64,000 nucleotides of DNA from positions 1,280,226,277 through 1,280,290,276 of the forward strand of contig CM062818.1 of NCBI GenBank assembly GCA_031772625.1, given 5' to 3'. Made by a program: the position numbers and the translations under genes. Shown piece after piece: positions 1 to 12,580 of the stretch (within the stretch, counting starts at the first letter, position 1; every line of letters starts with the position of its first letter). Source of the DNA: Pinus tabuliformis (taxonomy: Eukaryota; Streptophyta; Pinopsida; Pinales; Pinaceae). The notes below the pieces were generated by a model. That model saw nothing but the letters and a program-made list of their open reading frames with translations, made no database searches and was not told the origin of the DNA.

Positions 1-1326
1 TGGAGAACATGGAGAAAAATAGATGGCAGAGAGGATAGAACCCTCAACTATAGATCAGAGTCCCTTAAGAGGATGTTGGATGAGAGGATGATTTTAGTAA
101 CTGAAGGGTGGGATCAGATAAGATGGGTTAACAACAAAGAGGGCAACTTTAATATCAAGGAAGTGAAAGGTATCCTCCTTGATCTGGATTCCCAAGTTCC
201 AAATAGGACTTGGCAGAAGCTATGGAGGCATAAAGGCTAGATGAAAATCAAACTCTTTATGTGGTTGGTTCACCACAGGAAAATCTTAACCTGGGACAAC
301 ATTAGAAAAAGGGGTATCCAGGGACCATCCAAATGCCGGCTCGGTGAAGCCCAAGAGGAGACTATGGAACATCTTCTCAACCATTGCTCTTTTACTACCA
401 GGTTATGGGATTTTTTTGCCAACATCTTCAATCATTCTGATAGAGACAAAGAAAATATCACTAACACTCTAAACAACCGGAGGAATAACTTTCAGATTAT
501 GAGGTTATCAACTCTGCCTGGGCTCTTCTACCAAGCTTCATTATATGGAATGTGTGGAAAGAAAGAAAAAAAAGAATCTTCAAAGAGAAGAAGAATTCCT
601 TTATTCGCCTGGTGGAGCTAATCTTAAAACATCTTAAGGAGGCATGGGACCACAGTAAGGGATATCCCCAAAAATCCTCCCTCAGTATCAGAGTTAAGAA
701 TTCTCAGATAGTTAGGCATGCAGGGACTCATTCCACAAGGCCTAGACAGGAAAATAATAATGAGAGAAATGGATAAACAATTTTGGAATCCTCCCCCGAA
801 AGGTTTCTTAAAGTATAATATCGATGGAGCTTCTAAAGGAAACCCAGGAATGGCTGGTTTTGGGGGAGTTCTCAGGGATGAGACCGGAAGCATAATGTCC
901 CTCTTCCATGGACACTTAGGAAAAGCTACCAACAACATGGTAGAACTAATGGCTTTGGAACAATGCTTAGATCTTCTGCATCAAGACAATTGCCAAAATG
1001 TCATAATAGAAGTTGATTCTGAGTTAGTCATCAATGCAACCAAGAGAATCAGTCATGGAATAGGGTTGGAAAAGGTTACAAAACACTAGAGGCTAACTCA
1101 GGTTCTCCATAAAATCCAGGGACATCTACAGGAACTACGCACACTTAGATTCATCCATGTGCATAGAAAAGCCAACAAACTGGTGGACGTTCTTGCCAAC
1201 CAAGGTGTCAGATGTAAGGACAGCGCAATTTTGATGGAGTGGCATGCAATGCCACAGAGAAACCTGAGAAATCTATGCCATAACCAGGTAGAAGAGGACA
1301 AAGAATTGTTTAAGGGCAAAAACTAA
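1..1326 (+). mobile_element. LINE 3' part: ORF2 zinc-binding region and RNase H
   Basis: This is the 3' part of an L1-type plant LINE that continues beyond the left edge. The first 240 bases read as the linker after reverse transcriptase (WDQIRWVNNKEGNFNIKE). Bases 241-620 encode the zf-RVT region (KIKLFMWLVHHRKILTWDN, then C..GEAQEETMEHLLNHC). About 775-1230 is an RNase H domain with all four expected acidic residues: D in NIDGASKGNPG, E in NNMVEL, D in IEVDSE and D in KLVDVLANQG. RNase H would remove the RNA template during target-primed reverse transcription. Stops at 238-240 and 1087-1089 break the frame; the first probably replaces a Trp codon. It is dead, but the RNase H part is well preserved. 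The family call is sure; the exact 3' end of the element is not. Confidence 0.88.
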
Positions 1327-2110
1327 AGAAGCAAACTAGTAATGAGGAGACTTCAGCAGGCTACACAATTTTGGTCAGAGAGGTCTACAATGGAAGGTTG
1401 GCCAGGGTTGGCCTCAGTTGTCATGGTTACCACCATCCAGAATATCCCCGATTTAGGGAGAAGGGTTTTCTTAGTCTGGAGAGAGGTTGAAGGTAATAGG
1501 TGAAGGAATCAATTTCGGCCTCAATTCCAGTGGCGGGAGTTAAAACCACTACCTAAATTTCGCATTGTTTTCATCCCTAAGGTGGTTTCGAAAAATTTGC
1601 AATGAAGCCATATAACGCATGACACGTGGATGAGGGTGAGGTCCAAAAACCACCCTCATCGCACACTAAAGTTCATTGGCTTTTGTCGTGCGATAATCGG
1701 CTCAGTCATCCGATGGTGCAAGGCAAATCAATGGTCGGGAACGAGCGAGCAGTTTGGTGGGGCCCGGGGGTTAACCTTCTTGTCTCTTCCTAGAGCAAGG
1801 TATATCTCCGCCGTAAAATTTAAAAAGAAGAAGGAACAACAATGATTGAGAGGCACGAAGGTGTTTGGAAGGGCAGTTACATGTTGCGAGGGCTCATATG
1901 ACCTGAGATTCCCAAGGCCTTTTCATGATTGTATTCAAAACAGGTTGGGCAGGCACTTTTTGGAAACTGAGGGCTTGGCTTCAAAAGGGCATTTTCCTTT
2001 TTTGCCTAGGGCCACACAATTGGATGGAAATATGTACACATTGTAAATTTTGTTTGAATTAATGATATGAAGGCACGACTCATGCTTTAGCAAAAAATAT
2101 ATATAAACTG
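1327..2110 (+). other. stretch after LINE, perhaps its 3' untranslated tail
   Basis: No recognisable gene. The stretch is GC-richer than the arrays that follow and lies directly downstream of the LINE RNase H domain, so part of it may be the LINE 3' untranslated region. A short A-run near 2092 could be the end of the tail, but I found no target-site duplication because the other end is outside the window. Short open frames at 1630-1845 and 1846-2046 resemble nothing I know. Confidence 0.35.
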
Positions 2111-4370
2111 AATGGATAAATTTGAAAACCCCAATATTTTATAAATCCAAGGGAACAATATTAAACGCAAGGGATTTATATTAAACACAACAATTAATAT
2201 TATAAACCCCATGAATAATATTATATCCTAGGAATATAAACCATTAGATTAATAAACCCAAGTAATTGGTATTATAAACCCAAGGAATTAATAATAAAAA
2301 ACGAAGGGGTTATAAACCTAATGGAATAACATTAAACACAAGGGATTAATATTATAAAGCTAAGGTATATAAAACCTAACATAACTATTATAAAACCTAA
2401 AATAAATTGATTTTTATATTGAGAAAATATGTGTCACGATGTGACTTTGGACCATACTTGACCACGATTGACCATGATTATAAACCTAGGGGATTTATAT
2501 TAAACCCTAGGATTAATATTATAAACCCTATGAATAATATTATACCCTAGGAATACAAACCCTTAGGTTAATAAACTCGAAGGGTATGATATTATAAACC
2601 CAACTGACTAATAAACCCAAGGGATTAATACAAAAAACCCAAGGGATTAGAAACTCAAGGGAATAATATTAAACCCAATGGATTAATATTATAAACTCAA
2701 GGTATATAAACCCTAAGATAAATATTATAAACCCTAAAATAAACATGGTTGACCATAGTTAACAATGGTTGATTTTCATTTTGGGATTATAAACCCAAGG
2801 TATATAAACCCTAACATAAATATTATAAACTCTAAAATAAACATGGTTGACCATGGTTTAGCGTGGTTGATTTTCATAAACCAAAAGTATTAATATTAAA
2901 ACACGGGGGAATAATATTAAACCCAAGGATTTAATATTATAAACCGAAGTTATATAAACCATAAGATAATATTATAAACCCTAATATAAACATAGTTGAC
3001 CATGGTTGGTTGTTCTTGATTTTCATTTAGAGGTAACCCTTGTCACAATGTGATGTTGTACAATGATTGACTATAATTGACCATGGTTAATTTTCATATT
3101 GAGACAATATTTATCATAATGTGATTTTGGACCATGGTTAACCATGATTAATATTATAAACTGAAGGTAATAATAAGCCCAAGGGGTTAATACTTAAAAC
3201 CTAAGGGATTATAAACCTAAGGGAATAATATTAAACCCAAGAGAATAATATTAAACCCAAGGGAATACTATTAACCCACAATATATAAACCCTGAGATAA
3301 ATATTATAAACCATAAAATAAACATGCTTGTCCATGGTTTACCATGATTTATTTTTATATTCACACAATTTGTGTCAGGTTGCGATGTTCAACCATGCTT
3401 CACCATGGTTTACCATGCTTCATTCTCATGTGAAGACAATATTTGTAACAATGAGATGTTGGACCATTGTTGAACATGGTTTATTTTCAAATTGAGATAA
3501 TATTTCTCACAATGCAATGTTGGACCATGTTTGACCATGTTTGACCATTTTTGAACAGGGTTGACCATGATTTACCATGGTTGACCGTGATCGATTTTCA
3601 TATTGAGACAATCTTTCTCATAATTTTGCCTTGGACCATGGTTGATTTTCATATTAAGACAATCCTTGTCACAATGTGACTCTCGGCCATGGCTGACCAT
3701 AACTGATCATGGTCGACCAGGTTTGACTAATATTGACCATGTTTGACCGTGATTGACGATGGTTAAAAATGATTCAACATGGTTGATTTTCATATTGAGA
3801 CAATCTTTATCACAATGTGATGTTGGACCGTGGTTAACCATGGTGGACCATGATTAAACCCCAAGGGATTAATATCATAAACCTTATGAATAATATTATA
3901 CCCTAGGAATATGAACCCTTATCTTAATAAACCCAAGGGGTTCATAATATAAACCGAGGGAAATAATAAACCCAAGAGATTAATATTAAAAGCTTAAGGG
4001 ATTATAAACCCAAAGGAATAATATTGAACCCAAGGGATTAATATTAGAAACCCAAGGTATATAAACCCTAAAATAAATATGGTAAACCCTAAAATAAACA
4101 TAGTTGACCATGGTTGGTTTTGATATTCAGACAATTCTTGTCACAGTATGACATTGCACCATGGTTGACCATGGTTTATTTTCATATGAAGACAGTCCTT
4201 ATCACAATGCAACGTTGGACCATGGTTGACCATAGTTGATTTTCATATTGAGATAGTCTTTGTCATAATGCGAAATTGGACCAGTGTTGACCATGACTAA
4301 TATTATAAAACTAGGGGATTAATACTTAAAACACAAGGGCTTGTAAATGCAAGGGAATAATAAATCCAAT
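2110..4370. repeat. mixed array: ATAAACCC(A/T)A words and CCATGGTTGA words
   Basis: Two degenerate short-period repeats are interleaved. The first has a period near 20-22 bp around AATATTATAAACCCAAGGGA. The second consists of runs such as TTGACCATGGTTGACCATGG, followed by TTTTCATATTGAGACAAT and TTGTCACAATGTGATGTTGG. The second type recurs in reverse orientation at 7.8-9.6 and 12.6-14.9 kb. No coding content is visible. Although AACCCTAA occurs repeatedly, the monomer is not the 7-bp telomere unit, so this is not called an interstitial telomere. Confidence 0.8.
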
Positions 4371-4371
4371 T

Positions 4372-6330
4372 GGGAGAGATTAATCTCGAACCTGGAAGAT
4401 AGGATTAAATGATGGATGGTCAGAGCATTGAATTTGTCATGATGTTTGGTGGTAGTAAACGTAGTTCTTCAGGCTACCCCAGGGTATATGTTATCTATTT
4501 TATCTACACCTAAGGGAGTGCTCTGAAAAATAAGGGAGGTTCAAAGGAAGTTCATATGGTGAGGGGTAGAGAAAAAATGAAAATGAGTATTGGTAGCATG
4601 GAGCATGATATGTAAATAAAAAAATGCAAGAGGCCTAGAGCTGTAGGTCCCCGAGATAACTGTCATAGCAAAAGGGGCCAAATTATGGTGGAGATGGCTT
4701 AAAGGAGGGGAGACTCCATAGGTGAAACTTTGGAAAGCAAAGTATGCCCCTAATTTCCAAATAAAAGACCTAGTAAGGCTCACAAGTTCAATCCAGGGGT
4801 CAACTATATGAAACCTGGAATGGAATAATAGAGAAATCACACAACAAAATAAGTTTTAGGAAAAAAGAAATGGAAAGGACACTCTATTCTAGGATGATGC
4901 CTAGAAACAACAACAAAAGTTAAATAGACTAGAATGGCAGACTCTATAGGTATCCACGATGAGAGAGGGGCAAGGGGAAGTTCACCAATCTAGGCTTCGG
5001 GATTGGAAAATAACAAATGGAGGAAATGGAACCTCAACATCCTTTTTTTGGAAAATCTGAGTGATTCAAGTACCGAAGATGTTATAAAGGAACTCAGTAA
5101 AAGACAAATATTGGAAAATGGTTACCAAGACCAACTCTGATGGGGTAAGAGAGAATAGGGATAGTTCAACATCAAGGGAGCCATGGCTTACCTTAGAGCT
5201 AAATATATAGAATTCAATGACCCATCTTGGAGTAAAGTCTAGGTGGCCTCTCACTCACTGAAAATTAATTTTTTTCTTGTCGTTAATTAGGCACATGAAG
5301 GTGTTAACCTGGGAGAATTTAGTTAAGCGAGGGATTACTGGTTCATCATGGTGTTTCCTATGTGAGAGGAAGAAGAAATAATTAATCACCTTCTTAATAC
5401 CTGTAGCTACACAAAATCTATATTGGAGTGGATCACCATTATCTATAGACAAACTGACAGAAACAAGGAAAGTATTCAACAAATAATTAAAAAATGGTGA
5501 CAACAATTTACTAAGAATGAAGTGGTGAATATGACCTGGAAATTAATTCCAGGATTTATCCTCTCATTAGTTTGGAAGGAACACAACTACCGAGTATTTC
5601 ATGACAAAAGGATCCTAGTTGCAACCCTGATGGAAGAAATTCACTGTCAACTTAATAAAACCATGAATAGCAGAAGAATTTAAACCTCAGAGGAACAACC
5701 ATCCCATCAGGAAACGAGAATTTTAAAATCTTTTGACCTAGATTCTCTAAGCATTGCAACCCACAGATCCAGAGAAATCCATATAAATTAGGGGTCTACA
5801 ATATGGTAGACTTACCTGGAGGATCTGCAGAAACTAAACTTCAATGGATCATCCAAGGGAAACCCAGGAAAGCCTGGAACAGGAGGAGTCATTCAGGATG
5901 GGAGAATTAAAATTCAAAGGTTATATTTCATCAATATGGGTCAAGCCACAAATAATGTAGCAGAGTTACATGCCTTGGAGGAAGGGTTCAAAACATTGTG
6001 AAGAGAATGAATGGTGAATGTAATAGTGGAAGGGGATTCTGCATTACATTTCAAGCGACATGTCGGCTGTAATGTGGCTCTCACATTAACAATGTCACAA
6101 AGAATTAGCTCCTCAACCAGGTTATCCAAAGGATTCAGAGCTATCTAGAGGAGTTTAAAATGGTGGAGTGTTCCTTGGTAAGAGGCTTAGCTAATGCGTT
6201 GGTGGATAAAGTGGTAAAAAAATGGGTCAAGAGTGCTAGGTTGATTATCAAGGTGGTCTGGGAGGAGATGTTGGACGAATAGCTAAAGGAATACTATCAA
6301 GCATAGGCAAAGCGAGAACAATCCACCTTA
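4372..6330 (+). mobile_element. 5'-truncated, decayed LINE: RT thumb, zinc-binding region, RNase H
   Basis: Read in one frame from 4372, the sequence matches the C-terminal part of plant LINE reverse transcriptases (NWERLISNLEDRIK, VVLQATPGYMLSILSTPKGV, then AKLWWRWLKEG). A zf-RVT-like block follows near 5280-5480 (IINHLLNTCSY...). An RNase H domain lies at about 5830-6260 (NFNGSSKGNPGKPGTGGV, NNVAELHALEEGF, VIVEGDS). The first catalytic aspartate of RNase H appears as Asn. Many stops are present, several at positions where the family has Trp (TGG to TGA, for example after DRIK and within FIW-GVE). It starts abruptly after array 1, as expected for 5' truncation. It is clearly older than the LINE at 16-22 kb. 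Confidence 0.82.
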
Positions 6331-6479
6331 GAGGGGAGGAGTGACAAATAAGGTGTGGGTCAGGACCAAGTTATAAACCCACCTGGTGGTATGAATGTTT
6401 AATAATTTTCATGGTCCAATAAATAACGAACTTTACGAATGAACAAGGAGGCACATATTGTCATGATACGAAGGAAATT

Positions 6480-7495
6480 ATGACAGAGGATGGGAAGGAG
6501 AATAAATTGGGTTCAATGAATCATCCGTTGAGAGGCCGCAGTAATTGGAAAGGATGGTTAAAGGAGTGGAGAAGTAAAAGTACCAGCGGGGAGTTGTACT
6601 CAATGATTATGGAAATGACGAGCCTGTACAAACCATTTGCAGAGGCGAATGAGGAGGAAGATGGCCCCATCCTCGCACAAATGTATTGTAACATCATTGG
6701 TAAGCAAAAGTTGCTGAAAATAGATGGGGAAGGTGCTCAAAGGATGGGGTGGCATGACATGTTCTGGATGTTTCCTTTATATGGGAAGGATGAAAGGTTT
6801 ATAGGTTACATAGTGATAATGCTGAAAGATAAAAGGTAGTTCTATAGTGAGAGAGATTTTATTTCTTTGATTACTTCAGATTCCAAGACAGTAATGGTGG
6901 TGGCAGGTCAAGGGGAAGGTCGCAAGTGGATTCTCAGAGATCCATGACTAGTAAGAGGTCCACAATTGAGGATGCAACAAGAGAGGCTACCCTAAACTAT
7001 CATGTGACCATCCTGGAGAAAGGAAAATAAATCATCAAAATCTACGAGAATGAGGCGAGGCACTTGTGAAGGAGCATCCTGGATAAAAAAAAAAAAGAAG
7101 AATTTGAATGCATTGTGGATACTAGGCAATATCGAATGCAGAAAATGGATTATCTTAAAACATTGGAGATGGCATGGGATGTTAAAACCCTAGTGGACAA
7201 GCTGGAGGTGGAGGTGATGAAGGATAGAATGAGGCGACAAATTGAACACCAGCTTGAGTTGAAGGAAATTGAGCAGAGGTTACGAGTTGTAGAGGAATCA
7301 ATCAAAAGGGTGATGAATATAAAGCGTTTACATGATAGTAGAATTGGATACATGAACAAGATATTCTCCATCTACTTGAAATGTATCTATAACCTAGGTA
7401 TCACATTGGGACAGGAACCGAGAGAACCGTCAAAGCTTATGAAATATCAGTTCAGAGAGGTAACTCGAGCAAGCAACAAGAAAATAGCGGTATAG
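6480..7495 (+). pseudogene. decayed hypothetical coding sequence, charged and coiled-coil-rich
   Basis: I do not recognise this protein. An open frame at 6480-6839 (119 residues) begins MTEDGKENKLGSMNHPLRGR and includes a hydrophobic-aromatic patch (GWHDMFWMFPLYGKDERFIG); readable sequence continues past its stop to about 6945. In another frame, 6968-7495 reads as one protein interrupted by two stops. It ends in a 126-residue stretch at 7115-7495 with a strong heptad pattern (LELKEIEQRLRVVEESIKRV), suggesting a coiled coil. Base composition is more gene-like than in the arrays on either side. It may be a decayed host gene, an ORF of an unrecognised transposon, or sequence carried along by the preceding LINE. 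A run of 12 A at 7086-7097 lies inside it. Confidence 0.4.
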
Positions 7496-7840
7496 GGGTA
7501 GGGGTGGTTACAACAACAACTTGACTGTCGAAGATTTCACCTGCATCTGGGTTAGGTGTGGTGGAAGAAACACCAATGTCTCTAATTAAATGATCATGAG
7601 TCTCTGTCTTTTTTTGTTATATTTTATCGAATGGCTGGGTAGGTCAGACCACAGTAAAATGTTGATAGGTAGGTATATAGGTGTAGAAAAGATAGACATA
7701 TTCACAGGTAGACTGCCTTCAAGATGTAAATGGCTAAGTAGCAGTAGTAGTAAAGTAAATTTTGCAGAAATGTATAGGGGATACCATAGAGAAAAAATCA
7801 TTATTGCAAGTATGGTTAAATGTTTGGTAAATACTATATT
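7496..7840. other. no gene seen
   Basis: Unremarkable sequence between the decayed coding stretch and array 2. Opposing open frames overlap here on both strands (about 7586-7889), and neither resembles a known family. Confidence 0.5.
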
Positions 7841-8887
7841 TTGGTCAATCATAGTTAAACCATGTTCAACCATAGTTAATCGTGATTAACCATCGTCAAA
7901 CCATAATCGACCATAGTCATACAATCGTTAACCATAGTCATTTATAGTCATAACATAGCTAATGATGTTTAAACATGGTCAACATAGACAACTATAGTGA
8001 ACCATGGTGAAACATAGTCAAGCTATTGTTAAACATAGTCATTCATAGTCAAAGAATACGCAAGGATGTTTAAATAAGGTTTACATGGAAAATCGTAGTA
8101 AACCATAGTCAAAGAATTGTTAACCATCGTGAAAACATAGTAAGTGATGTTTAAAAATAGTCACATATGGTAAAACATAGTCTAACCATTGTCAACCATA
8201 TTCAATTATAATCAACCATGGTTGACCAAAGTCAAATATTTTCAACCTTAGTCATCTAAGTTCATCCTTGGACAACCACTATCAAGATTTTAAAATGTTT
8301 AATAACATCAATATAAATATTAATAAGTTGACTAACAATAATAATACTAATAATATTTTAACATTGGAATGGCACATAAATCTATCCAGTGTCGCAATGT
8401 GACAAACATTGTCACAAGGTTACAGTATATTCCAATCTATTCAACATCATAGTGTGACATTACAAAATTAGATAACCACATTTACTAATGTGGTTGACTA
8501 TGCTTGACTATGTCTAACAGTCAACACTATTAACCTTCAATCAGATACAATCACATATTATTATTGTTTATTAATATTAATGGTCAAACATAATCAACTA
8601 AATTATTCAAACATAGTGAAACAATGTCAACCTTTCTAGTGAATGTTTGAATAGTTTTCTATGCTATAAATTAGCAACCCTATGTTTACCATATTTAAAA
8701 ATACTCGACCTTGTTCACTCATAGTCGTCTTCAGTCAACATAACTAAAAAAAATTCAATTATAATCAACCATGGTTGACAAAAGTCAAACATTTTCAACC
8801 TTAATCAACTAAGCTCTTCCTTGTTTGGTCACAATCAAGATTTAAAAATTATTTAATAATATAAATATAAATATTAATAAATTTGGC

Positions 8888-8926
<39 letters not shown>

Positions 8927-9560
8927 GATGATGATGTCAGAATGTTAGAAAAATATATCCAGCATCATATTGTGCAAACATTATTGCAATGTTACATTGC
9001 ATTGCAATTTTCCCAATGTCACAATATGACATTACAGAATTGTTCAACCACATTACTAATGCGGTTGACTATGTTTGGCTATGTTTGATTATGTTTGACA
9101 ATCAACACCCTTCAAATTCAGTCAAACATAATCACCTATTAATATTATTGATTAATATTAATAATCAAACTTATTTAATGACATTAATCATACATAGTCA
9201 AGAAAAGTCAACCTTTATAGCTAATGTTTAAATAATTGACCATGATCAAACTGCATTAACCCTATCTCAAACTTGGAAAAACCTTTAACATGAATATAAA
9301 TAAAGTTCGCTACTACCACTAATACTACTACTAAGATTGACTATATTAATTATATTCAATTTTAATTAAGCATGATTTTCTAAAGTTAAACATTGTCAAC
9401 GACGGTCAACCTTCATCAAGAAAAGTCAAGATTTAAAAATGTTTATTATTAATAATATTAATATTAATAAAGTTGACTAAAAATCATAATAATAATATTA
9501 TTAAGATCCACTATATTATTGTTATTATTATTATTATTATTTAACCATAACCTAACATGG
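7840..9560. repeat. array 2: ACCATAGTCA words organised in about 550-600-bp higher-order units
   Basis: At the short scale the sequence is a run of degenerate 10-12-bp words (CAACCATAGTCAAACATAGT), the reverse complement of the CCATGGTTGA words of array 1. At the long scale a landmark (AATCAACCATGGTTGACAAA and variants) recurs near 8214, 8766 and 9365. In each unit it is followed by a CAATATTAATATTAATAAAG-like block, a block containing CCAATGTCGCAATGTGACA, and CACATTTACTAATGTGGTTG, a perfect inverted repeat. It contains a (TTA)n run at about 8890-8925. No coding content. Confidence 0.82.
8890..8925. repeat. (TTA)n microsatellite
   Basis: Uninterrupted TTA/ATT triplets inside array 2, at the position where other units of the array carry shorter AAT-rich runs. 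Confidence 0.9.
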
Positions 9561-9702
9561 TCAACCCAACAATAATAATTTCATATGTTGATCAACCTTA
9601 CTCACAAGCCCTAATAATAAGGATGATATTAGGGTTTAGAAATAATGTTAAATATTTAATATTGATATTAAGGCTTGCGAATAAAACTTTATATTTAATA
9701 AT

Positions 9703-10912
9703 CAAGGATAATTTTAGGGGCGAATGTTCGCCCTTTGGCGAAATTACGGGGTTTTAAATTTTTAGTGGGCGAATATTTTGTATCATAGTACATTTTTACA
9801 AATCACCTCAAATAGCCCACCTTATTTTAAGGGAGAGGGTAAAAAAGGTAAATTTAGCCCTTCAAATTAGGACTTACAACCTTCCATTCGCCCATTTTCA
9901 AGAATAGGTTTTATTTAAGTGAATCCATTCACCCATTTTCAAGAATAGGTTTTATTTAAGTGAATCCTATGGGCCAAATACCATATTTATAAAAGAGGTA
10001 TGGTAAATTAATAAAAATATAAATAAATGAGAGGTATGGTAAATAAATAAAACATTTTTTATATTTACTCCATAAGTCACCTTATATACATGTAAGGGTG
10101 TAAACAAATAAAAATATAAGTAAAGTGGAGGTATGGTAAATAAATAAAACGTCTTTTTATACTTACTCAAAAGGTATGGTAAATAAATAAAAATATAAAT
10201 AAACTAGATGTATCGTAAATAAATAAAACCTCTTTTTATATTTAGTCCATAACCCTCATTCTATTTATGAAGGCTCAAGAAAGAGGTTTTATTTAAGTGA
10301 ATCCTATGGGCCAAATACCATATTTGTAAAAGAGGTATGGCAAATTAATAAAAATATAAATAAACGAGAGGTATGGTAAACAAATAAAACAATTTTTTAT
10401 ATTTACTCCATAAGTCACCTTATATTTACGAACACTCAAAAAATTGGTTCTATGAAACCTATGGCCAAAATACTATGGGATAAATACCATGGACTAGATT
10501 GTTATTAATACCATGCAAAAAACCATTATTAAACCTAATATTATAATTAATAAAAATAAAAATGGCACATGGTATTGACCCATGGTATTCACCAAAATGG
10601 CACATGGTATTGACCCATGGTATTCACCTGGAATGTAGCCTATTTAAATGGGGGAATTAAACCAACATGTAGCCTATGCTAAGATTCACTAGGACTTTAC
10701 AAAATTTTATTATTTAGTGAAAGACTCGCCAAGATCTTACAAGATTTTATAATTGAGTAAAATATTCGCCATGCCTGGTGAGAGATTCGCCAAAAAATTA
10801 TATATACATATTATATTATTGATAAAATCGCCTTCCATTTTTCCTATATACCATGGAGATTCGCCCATTTATTATATTTATAAATTTAGGGGGGTTCTTA
10901 AAATTTTCCCTG
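9703..10912. mobile_element. non-autonomous hAT-like DNA transposon (MITE-like)
   Basis: The 1,210-bp element has imperfect terminal inverted repeats: CAAGGATAATTTTAG at 9703-9717 and, read inward from the other end, CAGGGAAAATTTTAA at 10898-10912 (12 of 15 match). It is flanked by a perfect 8-bp duplication TTAATAAT (9695-9702 and 10913-10920). An 8-bp target duplication with CAGGG-type ends is the hallmark of the hAT superfamily. Near both ends the hexamer TTCGCC or its complement GGCGAA, or a one-base variant, is repeated: 9719, 9727, 9737, 9768 and 9887 on the left; 10725, 10765, 10786, about 10828 and 10860 on the right. This is the layout expected of subterminal transposase-binding motifs. 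No transposase is encoded, so movement would have needed an enzyme supplied elsewhere. The flanks are AT-rich, so the TSD alone could be chance; the ends and subterminal motifs together make that unlikely. Confidence 0.75.
9906..10440. repeat. internal direct repeats of the hAT-like element, period about 337 bp
   Basis: The segment beginning AGGTTTTATTTAAGTGAATC, CTATGGGCCAAATACCATAT occurs at 9947 and again at 10284. Each copy is followed by AGGTATGGTAAATAAATAAA words and TTTTTATATTTACTCCATAA. A partial copy precedes the first at 9906. A separate perfect 35-bp tandem pair lies at 10561-10630 (TGGCACATGGTATTGACCCA). Confidence 0.8.
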
Positions 10913-10920
10913 TTAATAAT

Positions 10921-12287
10921 GTTTAATAGTATTCTTAGTATTGTTAATAAAGCTCGCAACTGTTAATAATCATATTAGTTTTATTAGGGTTAACTATATT
11001 ATTATTATTATTATTAATAATATTATTAATCATCGTAATCAATTTTTATTAAAATACTATTAATAATCAATTACTATTTACTCTAATGCACACTTATTGT
11101 TAACTAGCACAACTACAATAATAAATGCAGTTAATATACACCAATCAATATTATTTTCCACCTTTTATACATTAATTGTCATTTAAAAATGATATCAGTT
11201 AACCTATATAAACCACCTTTATTAATCTCAATGGGCTAATTGTACTAATTTGTATTATTGTCATTTTATAACCATACAGGTAAAAGCTACACGTTTTCAA
11301 ATTTGATAGAAGTATCACTCTATCCATTCTCATCCCATAAAAAAATATAAATGTTAATAGTATGACCCTACCATAAACTAGTCACCAACAAGCCTTTCTA
11401 TGCTCTTGAATCAAGAAATGCATAATATGTGTTTTAGTTTGTTAGATTTTGGAAATTTAAATTTCATCCATATCTCACGTATGTATCTGGCATTTAGCAT
11501 AGAATCCTTAGTCATATGCTTAACCTACCAGGGAGTGATATTTCTATAAGATTGTTCGTTATGCAATTTATTGGCCAATTATAAAACTTCTCAAAGAGAA
11601 TATTGCATGAAACAATATATAGAATAGATAAGAATGTTGTATGAACCATAGAGGTTGGTTGTATGAGCGAGCGAGCCGAGCTTGGGTAGGCACTGAATTG
11701 GTATTGACTTTACGCTTACTATCATTGGATGGTCGGATGTAAGGACAACATAGAGCCTCTTTGGATGGGTCTTCAGACATTGCTAGGATATGCCCAGACA
11801 ACCAGCATTGGCAGCATATGTATGGATGGGATCCCAGTCAGCATTGAGAGGTTGAAGAGAAGATGCCCAGCCAGACACTAGAGGAGATACCTACCTTACC
11901 TTGAATGTAAGTACCCACTACCCAAATCATGAATGTGATGATTCTGGAAGAGATCACCACACAAAATGCAGATCACAAAAGTCTCAAATCTATTAACATA
12001 TAGAATATTCAATATTAGATAAATGTGGAATCAAAGATCAAGTATTAAGTTACTTTTCTTTCTATTTATTTATTATAAAAATAAATATAACTAAGGACAT
12101 AAGAAGAATATAAGAATAAAGGAAGCGAGTATCTAAAAATATAGATATTAATATTATCATTAGATTAATAATATTATTAATATTAAAATTAAAATAAACA
12201 TTGATATTAATATGACAATAATATTAATTATAATTTTATTATTAATATAAATGTCAATAATTATATTATTACTATTATCAATATTGA

Positions 12288-12324
<37 letters not shown>

Positions 12325-12580
12325 GAAGGTTTTAGTATTAATATTTATATTAATATATTTAATTCATATTAATGCCTTTAATTATGATATTAATATAATA
12401 CTAAGATATATATATAACATTATTAACCTAACAATGCTAAAACTATTATAACATTTAAATAATATTAATAACAGTTTAATATCATTAATAACAGTGTAAT
12501 ATCATTAATGTATTATAAAAATATATTATTTTACACATTTATAATGTCTTATCTATATATTAATTTATACATTAACACAT
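10921..12580. other. AT-rich stretch, no gene seen
   Basis: Mostly A/T-rich low-complexity sequence with ATT-rich runs at about 10998-11020 and an (ATT)n microsatellite at 12290-12324. The part at 11640-11920 is GC-richer but matches no family I know, and its open frame on the - strand (11568-11801) has no recognisable motif. A Leu/Ile-only open frame at 12251-12451 is a by-product of the microsatellite. Confidence 0.55.

Noticed and set aside
2140-4370. Interstitial telomere or CRISPR-like array
   Set aside because: The units are degenerate, lack the 7-bp telomere period and have no repeat-spacer structure. The window is clearly of plant origin.
12251-12451. Leu/Ile-rich 66-residue open frame as a membrane protein
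   Set aside because: It is translated from an (ATT)n microsatellite and adjoining AT-rich sequence.
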